The notes under the pieces: generated by a model
What the model was told of the DNA's origin: nothing
The model's input: the letters and a program-made list of their open reading frames with translations, nothing else
Databases searched by the model: none
Made by a program: the position numbers and the translations under genes
Assembly (NCBI GenBank): GCA_030015575.1
Contig: JASDDO010000014.1
Coordinates: 168,921,911-168,985,910 of the forward strand
Source of the DNA: Agapanthus africanus
Lineage: Eukaryota > Streptophyta > Magnoliopsida > Asparagales > Amaryllidaceae
Direction: 5' to 3'
DNA: 64,000 bases
Part shown: positions 32,267-45,871 of the stretch, in pieces
Layout of the letters: every line of letters starts with the position of its first letter
Numbering within the stretch: position 1 is the first letter of the stretch

Positions 32267-35200
32267 TGTCACGCCCCGCTTCCCAGATTACGCTAAGGTA
32301 GGCACGTGACATAGCCAACCATGCTACCTGTGGATAGGAAAAATCCTTCCCCAGTCACATTACGGCTGTAGAGATATCAAGAACAGGAAAGTAGACTAAA
32401 CTATCTAGTACATGTCCATGAGCTAGAATAAATGAGTCAAGAAATAATATAGTATGCGGAAGCAAAGGATCAAATGAACACATGGAAAGTAAGGCTGGAC
32501 ACCAACAGGATCCTTACCGCTCGGTCTAACAGCGGCAAAACTCCTGATCAGTCTGCAACAAAGGTAGAGGATCTGGGCCATGCAAAACCCAGACGTCAGC
32601 GCGTCATAACATCAAGCAATAATATATAAACAGGGTAGCAAGACATGCAAGTATGATCATAAAAGGTAAAGCAAGTGTAACAGCAATGTAAATCAGGGCA
32701 GTAACAGGTAGTGTGCAGTGAGTAATCTAAACTGGTCTATTGGGTTAAATACTCTTAAGTCTTTGAAATCAATTTGATGAATCATCGATGTAACTCAATA
32801 GTATCCCGTGCGTGCCCGGGACCACGGTCAAGATTCTCGGGCTGAATCCGAGACGTGCCGCTAGGCAGTAAAAGGTAGCATGTACAGATGAGTGATGTCA
32901 GCAACATCACCCCGGGGCTGGCCTAGCCCGTAAGACTGATCAGAACAGGTATCGAACTGTCGAGTTACAAGTCAGGTTTCATCATTGTTTTCCCCATACC
33001 CCCAAGTTATATGTGTTCAAGTCAGGTATTTAAGTAATCAAGAACTAATGCCAACACAGGAGCAGGTAGGTGCAGGTTTGTCTGGATAGATAATAGGAAC
33101 GGTCCGTAAGGACTACATGTCAGGTTTGTTGGCATTAGACACAAGATCAGGTAACAGGTCAAGCCATGATACATCAGGTCAAGTCAAGTAGTGTAATTAG
33201 GTGTCATGTCAAGAGTGTACGGTACCATGTCATGTCAAGTAGGAAGTGTAACAGGTCATGTCAGGAAGCACAAGATGTCATGTGGGTGCTCATAATCAAA
33301 CTAACATAAGCATGTGTATAAATAAACAAGCATGGATACCATCAGAACAATAAACTGGAACATGTAATATGATATGCAAATAGGTATAATTTCAAGGATA
33401 TGGATGCACAGTTATCGATTAGGGTTACATTTATAGTTCCGATATTAATTAGGATGCAATTTATTAAATATGGAGTGTTAATATCACAGTATTATGTAGT
33501 AATGTGATCTATGGATGCAATTATATGTATCTTAAATGCGATGGATGCAAACGGGTATCCGAAAAGTTATAAAACTATAAAATGGTAATGTGGGATGTAC
33601 AACTAAGCAATATGTGATATAAATATTGATATAATAATATTAATATGGGTAGGATATTCAAAGAGATTAATAACTATAAAAGTGGTATTGATTAACCATG
33701 CACAAGAAAGTTCCGTTCAGAAATTCAGCGTCACCCTAACTTGTAAAATAGCTTAAAAATAACAAACGTTATCCAAAAGGGACGTGTCTTATACCAAAAC
33801 AAAGATAATTCAATAAGGTTTTTATTTTTATAAGTATAAGCATCTCAGGTTGTCCCTACAAAAAGTTATGAACATTCGAAGTTGACAGTTTGCTGCTGGA
33901 ATTTCCCTGGACAGCAGTTTAGAGATATTTTCATTTGCATTTTACGTTATTTAAACAATTTATTTTGCAAGTAAATATTTCATAGAGTTATATTATTCTG
34001 AGTTAGCTTCGTAACGAACTAAATAACGTATACTAATGATTTTTCTATGATTTATAATGAATTTTATAAGGTAAGGTGTACAGTAAATTTCAGATTTGTC
34101 GTATCCGCTTTTTCATCGACGTTTCATGTGTAAACTATAATATTTTCAAATGTATAACCTTATAAAATGCAGATTATAAACTAATTAAAAATAATAATAA
34201 AAAATATTACGACGATATATTTTTTAAATGATATGGATGCAGTATAATGTAATCTAGTATGTCACAAGATAAGTTTTCATGATCTAGATTTAAAATGATA
34301 TAAACGGATGCAAACGGAATATCGAAACGTTATAAAATTAAACATGGGGTACTAGATTTAAACTATAGGTATGGTATTTATTTAAATAGGTATAAAATAA
34401 ATTATATAGCATGTAGCAAGATTAACTTGCCTAGACGGAACAAGAACGGATGTGTACGGAACGTCCTTCGTCGGCGAAATGTCGCGACGGGCGCACGGTA
34501 TACGGAACGGTTCCAAACAACGCACGAGGGTGATCACGCAAGTCAGGTACGTTCACTGGATCACTCGGATCGTCAGCGACGAGCACGGCTCCGGCGGTGA
34601 TCACCGCAATCAAGAAACAAGATCAAGAAAAAGAAAGAAGAAAGAAGAAAGAAGAAAGAAGAAAGAAGAAGAGGTTGTGTATTAAATAAGGAAAGAAAAA
34701 TTAAATAAATAAAATATATATGAACATATATATGCAGAGGAGAGAGAGAGAGAAAGGGGTTGTTATTAAGATTTAGATTTTAATTTAAAAAGATTTTGTA
34801 AGTTATAAATATTTTAAACTATTAAATTTTAATAAAGATATTAGATGAAATAAAATTGGATTTTCTGGTAAATAAAAATTTAGTCCAAAACATGCCCGGG
34901 TCGGGTCTAAAATTCAGTTTTAAAATACGAAAAATATACATGTCGACCAAAATAAAAAAATGAATGTCCGAATAACGAAAAATACATACCCCCAAGAACG
35001 GATGCACGCACGTGCGCGTAGCCATCCAAATAAGTCCGTTTCACTGAACGGGACGAGAACAAGATGCGCGGATGCTACCACGGGGCTAGGGGTATCATGC
35101 AGGCTATGAAATGCAATTTTAAATTATTTTACATGACCGAAAATGTTATATGGTAAAATATGCAATGCCAGGTAAAATGCCAGTATGCAGTATACATGAG

Positions 35201-35391
35201 ATGCACGTGTCTATGTAACAAGTCAGGGTAATCTATAAATATGAATCAAACAGGTTCAAGCAAGCGGGTCTGGTCGAATGCAATGTAAAATGTAAAATAC
35301 TATTCGCACCCAAAACACGATAAATCAGGAAAATACCACAATTAAGGAAATACGAGAACTGGAATTGGTATAAATGAACTAGGGTGTTACA
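32267..35391 (-). mobile_element. 3' LTR of element C
   Basis: In element orientation it begins TGTAACACCCTAG and ends GGGAAGCGGGGCGTGACA. The microsatellite at 34632-34675 has about two more 7-base units than the partner LTR. No gene is seen inside. Confidence 0.92.
34632..34676. repeat. GAAAGAA microsatellite, long allele
   Basis: Tandem AAAGAAG units; the partner LTR has a shorter run at about 41440-41471. Confidence 0.85.
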
Positions 35392-35487
35392 TTATACCTA
35401 ACTACAAAAGAATTTCGTCCTCGAAATTCCAAGAACAAGAAAGGATAAACAATCAACAAACTACAAGGATAGATGTGGAAACTTCTG

Positions 35488-35778
35488 TCAGATTTCATCT
35501 TCTCGTTCCCAAGTTGATTCTCCATGCGAGCGATTTCCCCAAGAAACAAGTACGAGAGTGATAACTTTGTTCTTAAGAACATTTTCCCTTCGATCCACAA
35601 TCAGCATCGGTCGTTCCTCAAAGGTTAAATCTTCTCGTACAGTTAGCTCTGAATGATCCAGCACGTGTGCTTCATCTCGAACATACTTACGGAGTTGAGA
35701 TACATGAGACACGTCATGAACATTCGCCAAAGATTGCGGTAACGCCAAACGATACATCACCTCTCCAATACGCTCCAA
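35488..35778 (-). pseudogene. Element C: integrase end and chromodomain
   Basis: The reading contains VMYRLALPQSLANVHDVSHV, IVDRRENVLKNKVITLV and WGNRSHGESTWERED. It is about as long as the chromodomain of B and clearly diverged from it. It is separated from the integrase core by a frame change near 35790. Confidence 0.82.
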
Positions 35779-35816
35779 AATCTCAAAGGTCCAACGAGTC
35801 GAGGACTAAGCTTTCC

Positions 35817-36810
35817 TCAACTTCCGAAATGAATCACCCCTCTAGTCGGTGATATCTTCAAGAATACCAAATCACCAACGGCGAACTCTAGAGGTCTTCT
35901 CGATGTATCAGCTCTCTTTTGTTGGTCGTGTACTACTTTAAAATGATTCCAAATAGTATTAACCTTCTCAACTGTATGCACCACCAAAACTGATCCCAAC
36001 AATTTTCGTTTACCGATATCGTCCCAGCAAATAGGTGAACGACACTTGCGACCATATAGAGCTTCGAATGGAGCCATCTGAATAGTCGCCTGGAACGGTG
36101 GCTGTAAGAAAACTCCGCCAAATGTAGATGATCCTTCCATGAACCCTTGAAGTCCAACATGCAAGCTCTCAACATGTCTTCAAGAATTTGGATCGTTCTC
36201 CGACTGGCAATCTATCTGAGGATGATAAGCTGTACAAACTTCAAACTAGTCCCCAAGCTTTCCTGTAAGTTCCTCCAAAAGTGTGATAAGAACCGAGTGT
36301 CACGATCGGACACGATGCTCACCGGTACTCCGTGCAATCTTACTATCCCCTGTACGCACCATTCTGCCAAAACTTCTGTTGATTGATCATCTCGAAAAGA
36401 GATGAATGAGCTTCCTTAATCAATCCGTCAGCAATCACCCAAACTGCACTGTTGCCCTTTGGACTCCGCGGTAGAGCGGTCACGAAATCCATGGTTATAT
36501 GTTCCCACTTCCACTGAGGAATCGGAAGTGGTTTCAATAAACCAGCAACCCTTTGATGTTCAGCCTTAACTTGCTGACACACCAAGCACCTTTCCACTAA
36601 GCGTCAATCTCCGGTTTCACGCCTTCCCGCCAGAATTGCTGTCGCAAATCTCGGTACATCTTCATGCCTCCTGGATGTACGGAATATGTGGAACTGTGTG
36701 CCTCCTTCATAACTTCTTCGCGGATGTCTCACTTTGGCACACACAACGACTACCGCAACGTAACGAATCCTCATCAAGAACCAATGAGTCCGTTCGAAGT
36801 CCAGCTTCAA
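35817..36810 (-). pseudogene. Element C: integrase, broken
   Basis: Fragments in element order: remains of the zinc-binding region (about 36604-36810), CLVCQQVKAEHQRVAGLL and HITMDFVTALPRSPKG (36343-36597), then [18 protein letters not shown] and FLKISPTRGVIHF (35817-36164). Several stops and frame changes lie between, including one in the second catalytic region (about 36180-36340). Confidence 0.8.
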
Positions 36811-37436
36811 CCTGTTCTCGAAGCTTCTGCAATCTTGGGTCCTGCAGTTTCGCTGCTCTAAAATTCTCGATCAACGACGACTGTACTTGCAGTTGCAATA
36901 ACTGTCCCGAAGAATGCGGTAGCATGATCTCCAACTCGAATCTCCGAAAGTCCTCCATAATCTCCTTCTGTGCAGTCAACATCTGAATTGCTGGCACCCG
37001 ACTAAGCGCATCCGGTACAACATTAACTTTCCCCGGATGGTACTTAAGATCGAGATCGTAGTCATCCATCAGCTCCAACTATCTACGCTGCCTCATATTA
37101 AGCTCCTTCTGCGTGAACACATACTTCAAGCTTTTGTGATCAGTGAAAACTTCGACCCTGTTGCCCAATAAGTAGTGTCTCCAAATCTTTAAAGCGAAAA
37201 TCACAGCTGCTAGTTCCAAATCATGAATTGGGTAATTCTTCTCATGGGTCTTCAACTGTCTCGATACGTAGGCTATAACCTTCCCATGCTGCATCAAACA
37301 CATCCAAATCTTTTTTTTTCCAGATACGTCGCTGTGAATTACCACTCCTCCGGAACTGTCTGGCACGGTCAGAATAGGAGCGGTTATCAATCTCTGCTTC
37401 TACGCCTCTAAAGCTGACGCACACTTCTCCATCCAT
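36707..37436 (-). pseudogene. Element C: RNase H
   Basis: The reading [72 protein letters not shown] and [11 protein letters not shown] is in nearly normal order. A K-run in the sequence (TTTTTTTTCC at about 37313-37322) replaces the usual Leu-Gly-Cys-Val stretch. A stop after NMRQRR at about 37079 splits it. The end carries a damaged start of the integrase zinc region. Confidence 0.82.
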
Positions 37437-37599
37437 ACAAATGGTACCTCCTTGCGCGTAAGCTTAGTCAACGGCTCAGCCAACTGAGAAAATTCTCCAC
37501 AACTCTTCTATAATACCTGGCAAGTCCAAGAAACTTCTTATCTCCGCAACATTCTTCGGAATCGGCCAATCTCGAACTGCTATAATCTTTCAGGATCAA

Positions 37600-38348
37600 C
37601 GGCGATTCCATCTCTAGCCACACGTGCCCCAACACTTCACTTCTTCAAGCCAAAACTCGCACTTGCTCATCTTTGCATATAATTCTCTTGCCTCACTGTC
37701 TGCGGTGCGATCTTCAAATATTTTGCATGCTCTTCATTACTCCTCGAGTAGACCAGAATATCATCAATGAACACCACTATAGACTGGTCCAAAAATGGTG
37801 AAAAGATTCGGCTCATCAAGTCCATAATATTGCCGGTGCATTCGTGACTCCGAATGGCATTACTAAATACTCGTAATGTCCATATCGAGTTCGGAACGCA
37901 GTCCTGCAAATATTTTCTGCTTTCACTCGGACCTGATGATATCCGGATCGCAAATCTTCGAGAATACCCCCGCGCCACTAAGCTGCTCAAATAGTTTGCC
38001 AATGCGAGGGATCGGGTACTTGTTCTTAATAGTCACCCGGTTTAATTCTCGATAGTCGATGCATATCCTCCTTGTGCCATCTTTCTTCTTTACTAGAAGA
38101 ACTGGAGCTCCCTAAGACGAGTTACTACTTCGAATCCAACCCTTCTCAAGTAATTCGGTCACCTGCTTCTTGACTTCTTCCAACTCTACTGGTGCCATTG
38201 GATAATACGCTTTAGAAACTAGCGCTGCACCCGGAACAGGATCAATTGCGAACTCCACGTCTCGCTTCGGCGGTAAACCCGAGGTGTCTTCGAACACGTC
38301 CATGAATTCTCGAACTATAACCGACGCTTCTTTCTTATCAACTTCCAT
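37600..38348 (-). pseudogene. Element C: reverse transcriptase, broken
   Basis: The start [20 protein letters not shown] and [20 protein letters not shown] (38112-38348) is followed by lesions. [19 protein letters not shown] (about 37725-37780) holds the catalytic FIDD box. The middle part is out of frame and several short deletions are apparent. Confidence 0.82.
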
Positions 38349-38536
38349 CGACGAAAGGACACTGTTTGTCGGCCTAGCCCTAAACTCGACTGGCCCGACA
38401 GAACTGCTTCCTCCAACAAAACAAACTCCGAATGTTCGGGAATCTGGAGAATCACTTTCCTTTCCTTACCATCAATATAAGCGTGGAAAGTGCCGCGAAA
38501 ATCCATTCCCAAGACCACAATAAACAAGGGATGCAC
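38315..38536 (-). pseudogene. Element C: protease C-terminal remnant
   Basis: [20 protein letters not shown] and [12 protein letters not shown] match the region after the protease active site in B. The active site and everything upstream are missing. Confidence 0.75.
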
Positions 38537-39056
38537 CAGGATTGAATGATCCTAAGGCGGGAAAAACAAGAACAAGTAAGATACCGAGATGACTTCATCC
38601 GAAGTCAAGATACCGACGAAGATTAAGTACGGTAAACATGATTCAAGCTAGCGATAAAATAATAACTGGTAAGCAATGAAACCGAGAGCAGCAAGGTAAT
38701 ATAACGATCATGAAACAAGGAAATGAATCAAGACCAGGACTCCAAGTTACTTAAATAGAGTACCGCATTGTAACCATGCTGCAGTTCATGGGTACAATTA
38801 CATAACTCCACTCAAGTCGCCCAAATCCTAGTATTAGAATCAAGGAACGGGGAGAAACAATGGTGAACCAAAAAGGTTTCAAGTCGAGATGCAAGTGGTT
38901 TGCATATCGTCAAGGCGAAGGATAAAAGAAGGATATGATTCAAGAATTACGATAACAAGGTAGCAGGACATGTTTCTAATCATGAGTATTCTGATTCGTG
39001 TATTAGGTCCAATACCCAACTACAAAAGAATCAAACTCGATTAACCTATATCCTAT
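38537..39056 (-). other. Element C: interior leader without gag
   Basis: About 520 bp of A-rich, GA-rich non-coding DNA lies where gag (about 1.2 kb) is expected. No CCHC motif occurs in any frame. Confidence 0.6.
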
Positions 39057-39069
39057 GGCTCTGATACCA
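39057..39069 (-). other. Primer-binding site of element C
   Basis: The minus strand reads TGGTATCAGAGCC, the initiator-Met-tRNA-complementary form, 9-10 bases from the 5' LTR end. Confidence 0.85.
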
Positions 39070-39078
39070 AAAGAACCA

Positions 39079-42000
39079 TGTCATGCCCCGTTTCCCAGAG
39101 TACGCTAAGGTAGGTATGTGACATAGCCAACCATGCTACCTGCGGATAGGAAAAATCCTTCCACAGTCACATTACGGCTGTAGAGATATCAAGAACAGAA
39201 AAGTAGACTAAACTATCTAGTACATGTCCATGAGCCAGAATAAATGAGTCAAGAAATAATATAGTATGCGGAAGCAAAGGATCAAATGAACACCTAGAAA
39301 GTAAGGCTGGATACCAACATGATCCTTACCGCTCGGTCTAACAGCGGCAAAACTCCTGATCAGTCTGCAACAAAGGTAGAGGATCTGGGCCATGCAAAAC
39401 CCAGACGTCAGCGCGTCATAACATCAAGCAATAATATATAAACAGGGTAGCAAGACATGCAAGTATGATCATAAAAGGTAAAGCAAGTGTAACAGCAATG
39501 TAAATCAGGGCAGTGACAGGTAGTGTACAGTGAGTAATCTAAACTGGTCTATTGGGTTAAATACTCTCAAGTCTTTGAAATCAATTTGATGAATCATCGA
39601 TGTAACTCAATAGTATCCCGTGCGTGCCCGGGACCACGGTCAAGATTCTCGGGCTGAATCCGAGACGTGCCGCTAGGCAATAAAAGGTAGCATGTACAGA
39701 TGAGTGATGTCAGCATCATCACCCCGGGGCTGGCCTAGCCCGTAAGACTGATCAGAACAGGTATCGAACTGTCGAGTTACAAGTCAGGTTTCATCATTGT
39801 TTTCCCCATATCCCCAAGTTATATGTGTTCAAGTCAGGTATTTAAGTAATCAAGAACTAATGCCAACACAGGAGCAGGTAGGTGCAGGTTTGTCTGGATA
39901 GACAATAGGAATGGTCCGTAAGGACTACATGTCAGGTTTGTTGGCATTAGACACATGATCAGGTAATAGGTCAATCCATGGTACATCAGGTCAGGTCAAG
40001 TAGTGTAATTAGGTGTCATGTCAAGAGTGTACGGTACCATGTCATGTCAAGTAGGAAGTGTAACAGGTCATGTCAGGAAGCACAAGATGTCATGTGGGTG
40101 CTCATAATCAAACTAACATAAGCATGTGTATAAATAAACAAGCATGGATACTATCAGAACAATAAACTGGAACATGTAATATGATATGCAAATAGGTATA
40201 ATTTCAAGGATATGGATACACAGTTATCGATTAGGGTTACATTTATAGTTCCGATATTAATTGGGATGCAATTTATTAAACATGGAGTGTTAATATCACA
40301 GTATTATGTAGTAATGTGATCTATGGATGCAATTATATGTATCTTAAATGCGATGGATGCAAACGGGTATCCGAAAAGTTATAAAACTATAAAATGGTAA
40401 TGTGGGATGTACAACTAAGCAATATGTGATATAAATATTGATATAATAATATTAATATGGGTAGGATATTCAAAGCGATTAATAACTATAAAAGTGGTAT
40501 TGATTAACCATGCACAAGAAAGTTCCGTTCAGAAATTCAGCGTCACCCTAATTTGTAAAATAGCTTAAAAATAACAAACGTTATCCAAAAGGGACGTGTC
40601 TTATACCAAAACAAAGATAATTCAACAAGGTTTTTATTTTTATAAGTATAAGCATCTCAGGTTGTCCCTACAAAAAGTTGTGAATATTCGAAGTTGACAG
40701 TTTGCTGCTGGAATTTCCCTGGACAGCAGTTTAGAGATATTTTCATTTGCATTTTACGTTATTTAAACAATTTATTTTGCAAGTAAATATTTCATAGAGT
40801 TATAGTATTCTGAGTTAGCTTCGTAATGAACTAAATAACGTATACTAATGATTTTTCTATGATTTATAATGAATTTTATAAGGTAAGGTGTACAGTAAAT
40901 TTCAGATTTGTCGTATCCGCTTTTTCATCGACGTTTCATGTGTAAACTATAATATTTTCAAATGTATAACATTATAAAATGCAGATTATAAACTAATTAA
41001 AGATAATAATAAAAAATATTACGACGATATATTTTTTAAATGATATGGATGCAGTATAATGTAATCTAGTATGTCACAAGATAAGTTTTCATGATCTAGA
41101 TTTAAAATGATATAAACGGATGCAAACGGAACATCGAAACGTTATAAAATTAAACATGGGGTACTAGATTTAAACTATAGGTATGGTATTTATTTAAATA
41201 GGTATAAAATAAATTATATAGCATGTAGCAAGATTAACTTGCCTAGACGGAACAAGAACGGATGTGTACGGAACGTCCTTCGTCGGCGAAATGTCGCGAC
41301 GGGCGCACGGTACACGGAACGGTTCCAAACAACGCACGAGGGTGATCACGCAAGTCAGGTACGTTCACTGGATCACTCGGATCGTCAGCGACGAGCACGG
41401 CTCCGGCGGTGATCACCGCAATCAAGAAACAAGATCAAGAAAAAGAAAGAAGAAAGAAGAAAGAAGAAGAGGTTGTGTATTAAATAAGGAAAGAAAAATT
41501 AAATAAATAAAATATATATAAACATATATATGCAGAGGAGAGAGAGAGAGAAAGGGGTTGTTATTAAGATTTAGATTTTAATTTAAAAAGATTTTGTAAG
41601 TTATAAATATTTTAAACTATTAAATTTTAATAAAGATATTAGATGAAATAAAATTGGATTTTCTGGTAAATACAAATTTAGTCCAAAACATACCCAGGTC
41701 TGGTCAAAAATTCAGTTTTAAAATACGAAAAATATACATGTCGACCAAAATAAAAAAATGAATGTTCGAATAACGAAAAATGCATACCCCCAAGAACGGA
41801 TGCACGCACGTGCGCGTAGCCATCCAAATAAGTCTGTTTCACTGAACGGGACGAGAACAAGATCCGCGGATGCTACCACGGGGCTAGGGGTATCATGCAG
41901 GCTATGAAATGCAATTTTAAATTATTTTACATGACCTAAAATGTTATATGGTAAAATATGCAATGCCAGGTAAAATGCCAGTATGCAGTATACATGAGAT

Positions 42001-42190
42001 GCACGTGTCTACGTAACAAGTCTGGGTAATCTATAAATATGAATCAAACAGGTTCAAGCAAGCGGGTCTGGTCGAATGCAATGTAAAATGTAAAATACTA
42101 TTCGCACCCAAAACACGATAAATCATGGAAAATACCACAATTAATGAAATACGAGAACTGGAATTGGTATAAATGAATTAGGGTGTTACA
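39079..42190 (-). mobile_element. 5' LTR of element C
   Basis: It matches 32267-35391. Its terminus reads TGTCATGCCCC, with C-to-T changes compared with its partner. Confidence 0.92.
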
Positions 42191-42578
42191 ACTAAGTACG
42201 GGCTTTATCTTCTAACTGGATCTTTATCACATTCACCCTATCTTCATCTGGTACCCTGGCGGCCGTCAGTAAGTTCTCCATGTTCACTAGATATTACTCG
42301 GCCTCAAGGGGTTCAGCTAGCCCTGTGAATGCAGCTGGATGCAACCTTCGGAAGTCTGATACGGTGCCAGCCCTAGCAGAGTAAGCTGGTGGAGCAGTGC
42401 CCTCGGGGGCGGTAATGAGTGCGAAGGGTCCCCCTGCAACGACAATAGCCCTGAGTCCCTCGGCGAGTAAGTCCGTCTTCCTCTCCTGAGCTTCTGCGAG
42501 AGAGGTCAGTGTACTAAGTATTCTTTCCATGCGATCCTGAGAACTTGAGTTCGAGGAGTGGTCGTTCGGGGACGTCAT
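42191..42578 (-). pseudogene. Element B: gag N-terminus
   Basis: The reading starts at 42578 (MTSPNDHSSNSSSQDRMERI), with a coiled-coil LTSLAEAQERKTDLLAEGLR, then FRRLHPAAFTGLAEPLEAE, an in-frame TAA (42291-42293), and continues open through NMENLLTAARVPDEDRVNVI to the element C insertion in front of WW. Gag resumes at 32266. Confidence 0.88.
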
Positions 42579-42690
42579 ATCGCTGGAAGATTCAAAAAGA
42601 TATGATTAGATTCAATGATGAAAATCAGTAATAGTGAAGCGAAAATAATGTAATACAGTGTAGTTAATGTTATCCCTTATTACTAACCTG

Positions 42691-42703
42691 GCTCTGATAC
42701 CAA
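42691..42703 (-). other. Primer-binding site of element B
   Basis: The minus strand reads TGGTATCAGAGCC beginning 9 bases from the LTR end. Confidence 0.88.
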
Positions 42704-42711
42704 CAAAACCA

Positions 42712-45700
42712 TGTCACGCCCCGCTTCCCAAAATATGGAAAACAAGGGATGACTAGGCCGGCCATGCTCCTACGGTCAAGGAATAATCCCGCCGTAGTCA
42801 CACTTCGGCTTCTAGCATTACATGGTAATCGGTAAACAAAGTACAGCAGTAAAGGAAATACATCACTAAATTATTACATCGAATTTTCATTGTTCACAAT
42901 TCACAAATAAACAGGAAAGAACTACTAACCGAATTCGAATACAAGATCTCTAGGGAAAACAGAAACGAAGAAAAAGGTACTCCAGACTAGATCTCCGTCA
43001 GCTCGAAAGGTAAATCCGACTCCTGCGCTGGTTCTTCCTCGAGGTCTGAGCATGCACACTCAGGTTGTCAGAGCGACGTAATAGCAATTTTTTTATATGA
43101 ATGACATGAAACATGCAAATACGATAATAACAGTGAAAGTAAAATGCTGATAATCGCTATGTCACTAAATGATACAAAGTATGATCCGTGTCCTTATCAG
43201 TATCTAGGTCATGTTTGAAATTGTATAGTGGAAAGGAGGATCATGTTTAACAGGAGTCTCGTACATACCCGAGACAATGGCCCACACGCCCGGGACATAA
43301 CCCTGTTAGCCGGATCGCTAGATCCTACCTAATATATATAAGAATCACTGTTCGAATGATCATCCTCTAAAACATGGTCCCGCTAAATACGATACTCTTT
43401 CCACTTCGATTTCCCCTTTTTCCCCAGCTTTACACTATTGATGATTATGATTTAGTCGTGTACAAGTATACCAATAGCACGGTTTTGTCACTGTTCACTG
43501 TATTAATCACTGTCACGAAATCATTCACTTTTCCATTGGCGTACTTGACACTCCTAAACCAATACCATTCACGCACGATAATGCAATGTCCAATGAAAAA
43601 TAACGCGCACTATCACTATGTATATGGCAGTTGGGTAAGGTATGTACGTTTATGCAGTTAACAAGTCATGTGTGATATGAACTATTATGCACGTCATAGG
43701 CTTACAAAAATTACAGTAATTCATATGTTCAGAATTCAATGAAATGATGCAAATATGGTAACAAGTACACTCTGTCAGAAGTTCATCAAAATTGGTTTCA
43801 GTACAATCGAGTTTCTGGTATTCAAGTTACAGCCGTTTCAATTTAAGTGCTCGCTGCAGGAAATTCAGTTTCTGAACTGAACGTCCGTTTCGCGACACGA
43901 TTTTCACCCAGTTGGGATCAGAATTTAGCAATGCTACAGTTGAATGAAATCTAGGGTTTTCAATAGGGTTTCCAAATCAATAGACGGATTCTCAATCGCA
44001 TCTGTACGTCAGAAGTTATGCACTGTTCAACACTAGTGTATCAATTCTATTTCTGTTTGGGACTGCTATGCGTCCTGATCTTTTAAATCGCAGTTTAAAT
44101 AGTAAACGACGATATAACGGGGTGAAATCACTTGTGTTATTTATCTAACAGATTGATCTTCAATAAAATGTAGGGTTCCGCAACAAACAAGTTCAGGCAG
44201 CGAAGGGGTAAGCATCATGAGACATAAAACAACAACCAGAGCTGCTCTGGACTGCAGTCCAGAGCTGCTCTCCGAACCAATTCTCGTCATAATTTCAGTA
44301 CAGAAACAATTAAGAACTTGCAAAGGGTTACATTTCGTCGAGTTGGCTTCGATTTAAGCCCTCTAACACATCATTTCAATGTGTACACAATTAATTGTGA
44401 TTTAAACAAGTTTCAGGTGCGGGAAATTCCCAGTTTTTACGGGTGTAATTGGGGGTGTTCGTTTAAGCCATTAACAATTGTATTTTCCAGTAAAATTACA
44501 CCACAATGTTCATTATCACGCGGGCCAGCATATGCAATCAAGTTCCATCAAATTAAATGAAGGTTTTCATTTGGATCTTGCATCAAACACTTATGTCATT
44601 TAAGTTTTCATGAATCACAAATATGGAATTAATACGGTTTTGATTTGTAACGGGAATAATATAGCATGTAGCAAGTAGGGTACTTGCCTGGAGACGTTTT
44701 GGCGATGCACGGCAGCGGCAACGGCACGAACGCGCGACGAACGGCGCGGCTAGGGTTCACGGCCTCGGCTCGCGTGTCGGTTTCGTCGTCGGAGTTGCCC
44801 GGAGAACGACTCGTGGTCACTGGAGGCGGAGTGTGGTGCTATGGGTCTCTGTGAGTGCGCTGGGGTCGACGATGGTCGGTGGTGTTGCTCCAGCGGCGGG
44901 CAGCAGTGGGTGTTTGGAGCTCGCAGTGAGGGTTTGGTGTGGGTTTTGGAGAGAGAGGGGGAGCAGTGGGGCTTGGGCTTGGAGGTAAGTCGATGATGCT
45001 GAGGATGTAGGGGTGTCGACGAGGTGGTTCAGGGCAGTGGGGGCTCGCCGGCGTCGAGGTGCAGGGGTGGCTGTGGTGGTGTGCAGTGAGCTCGGCGTGG
45101 GTTGAGAGAGCTCGGTGGTGGAGGAGTGTAGGGGGCTCTGTTGATGGAGAGAAGAGATCGAGGGAGTTGACGAGGTGGTTGTAGCGGTTGTCCTCGTCGT
45201 CGTCGGTGGCGGCGAGTGATGAAGTTGGCAGTGTTTTTTTTTTGAGGAACGAGAGAAGTGAGCACGAGAGTGAGAGGGGGAGAGGAGAAAGGGGTTTGAG
45301 GGGTGCGCGGACGTGGTCGGGGTCGCGGGGACGTAGGGCAACGGCGCGGGCGACGTGGGCGCGAGGGGGAGGCTCGGGGACGTGGGTGAAGGAAAAAGAG
45401 CGGGAGAAATTTGTAACGGGGGAGAAGATGGGTTAAAAGCGGGCGGGTCGGGTCAGTGAAGGCGGTAAGGGTGTTGGGTCGGAGAGCTTAGGCCGGGGAA
45501 ATTAAATGTTTATTTCATTTGGGAATAAAGGAGTGTTGGGCTGAGGAGGCAAGTTGGGCCGGGGTTTTATTAATTAAAAAGGGAAAATGGAGTGTTGGGC
45601 TGAGGAGGGAAGTTGGGCCGGGGGTTTTATTAATTAAAAAGGGAAAATGGAGTGTTGGGCTGAGGAGGGAAGTTGGGCCGGGGGTTTATTGTTTGTATGT

Positions 45701-45871
45701 TTTGTTTATTTTGTTTGGGCTTTGATTTTAAATTTATTTTGATTTTGGAAGGTTTAAATACTAAAACCTAAGCGACTAATTTCACACAGGGTAATACGAG
45801 AAAAATAGGATAATATTCGGGGACTTGGGAAATATAGGGAAAATTTTTATTGAAGGAAACGGGGATTTACA
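42712..45871 (-). mobile_element. 5' LTR of element B
   Basis: Partner of 25046-28209. It has the same palindrome and the same three-unit repeat. Confidence 0.92.
44244..44265. repeat. 22-bp perfect palindrome in 5' LTR B
   Basis: GCTCTGGACTG half-site with an exact reverse complement, no mismatch. Confidence 0.9.

Larger units (their letters stand above)
32267..42190 (-). mobile_element. Element C: defective Tekay-like retrotransposon nested in gag of B
   Basis: Flanks ACCAA (32262-32266) and ACTAA (42191-42195) are a five-base target duplication with one C/T change. LTRs are 3125 and 3112 bp and look 97-98% identical by eye. The main length difference is in a GAAAGAA microsatellite. The interior (35392-39078, 3.7 kb) has a primer site and pol remnants from the protease C-terminus to the chromodomain, but no gag and no protease active site. 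It split the gag codon run of B in front of the Trp-Trp pair. Confidence 0.92.
25046..45871 (-). mobile_element. Element B: Tekay/Del chromovirus, decayed autonomous copy
   Basis: The flanks GCAGAC (25040-25045 and 45872-45877) are the duplicated target; six bases are unusual for this group and one may be chance. The LTRs are 3164 and 3160 bp, about 96% identical by eye, most differences being transitions. The primer site lies at 42691-42703 on the minus strand. Gag, protease, RT, RNase H, integrase and chromodomain run from 42578 to 28258. Element C splits gag. At least four in-frame stops and several frameshifts abolish function. Confidence 0.92.

Noticed and set aside
44817-45341. Long Ser/Thr/Pro-rich open frames in LTRs (also 27153-27602, 51257-51799, 24123-24431, 59556-60029)
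   Set aside because: They follow pyrimidine-rich or CCA-rich composition, differ in frame and content between copies, have no domain, and lie upstream of the presumed promoter.
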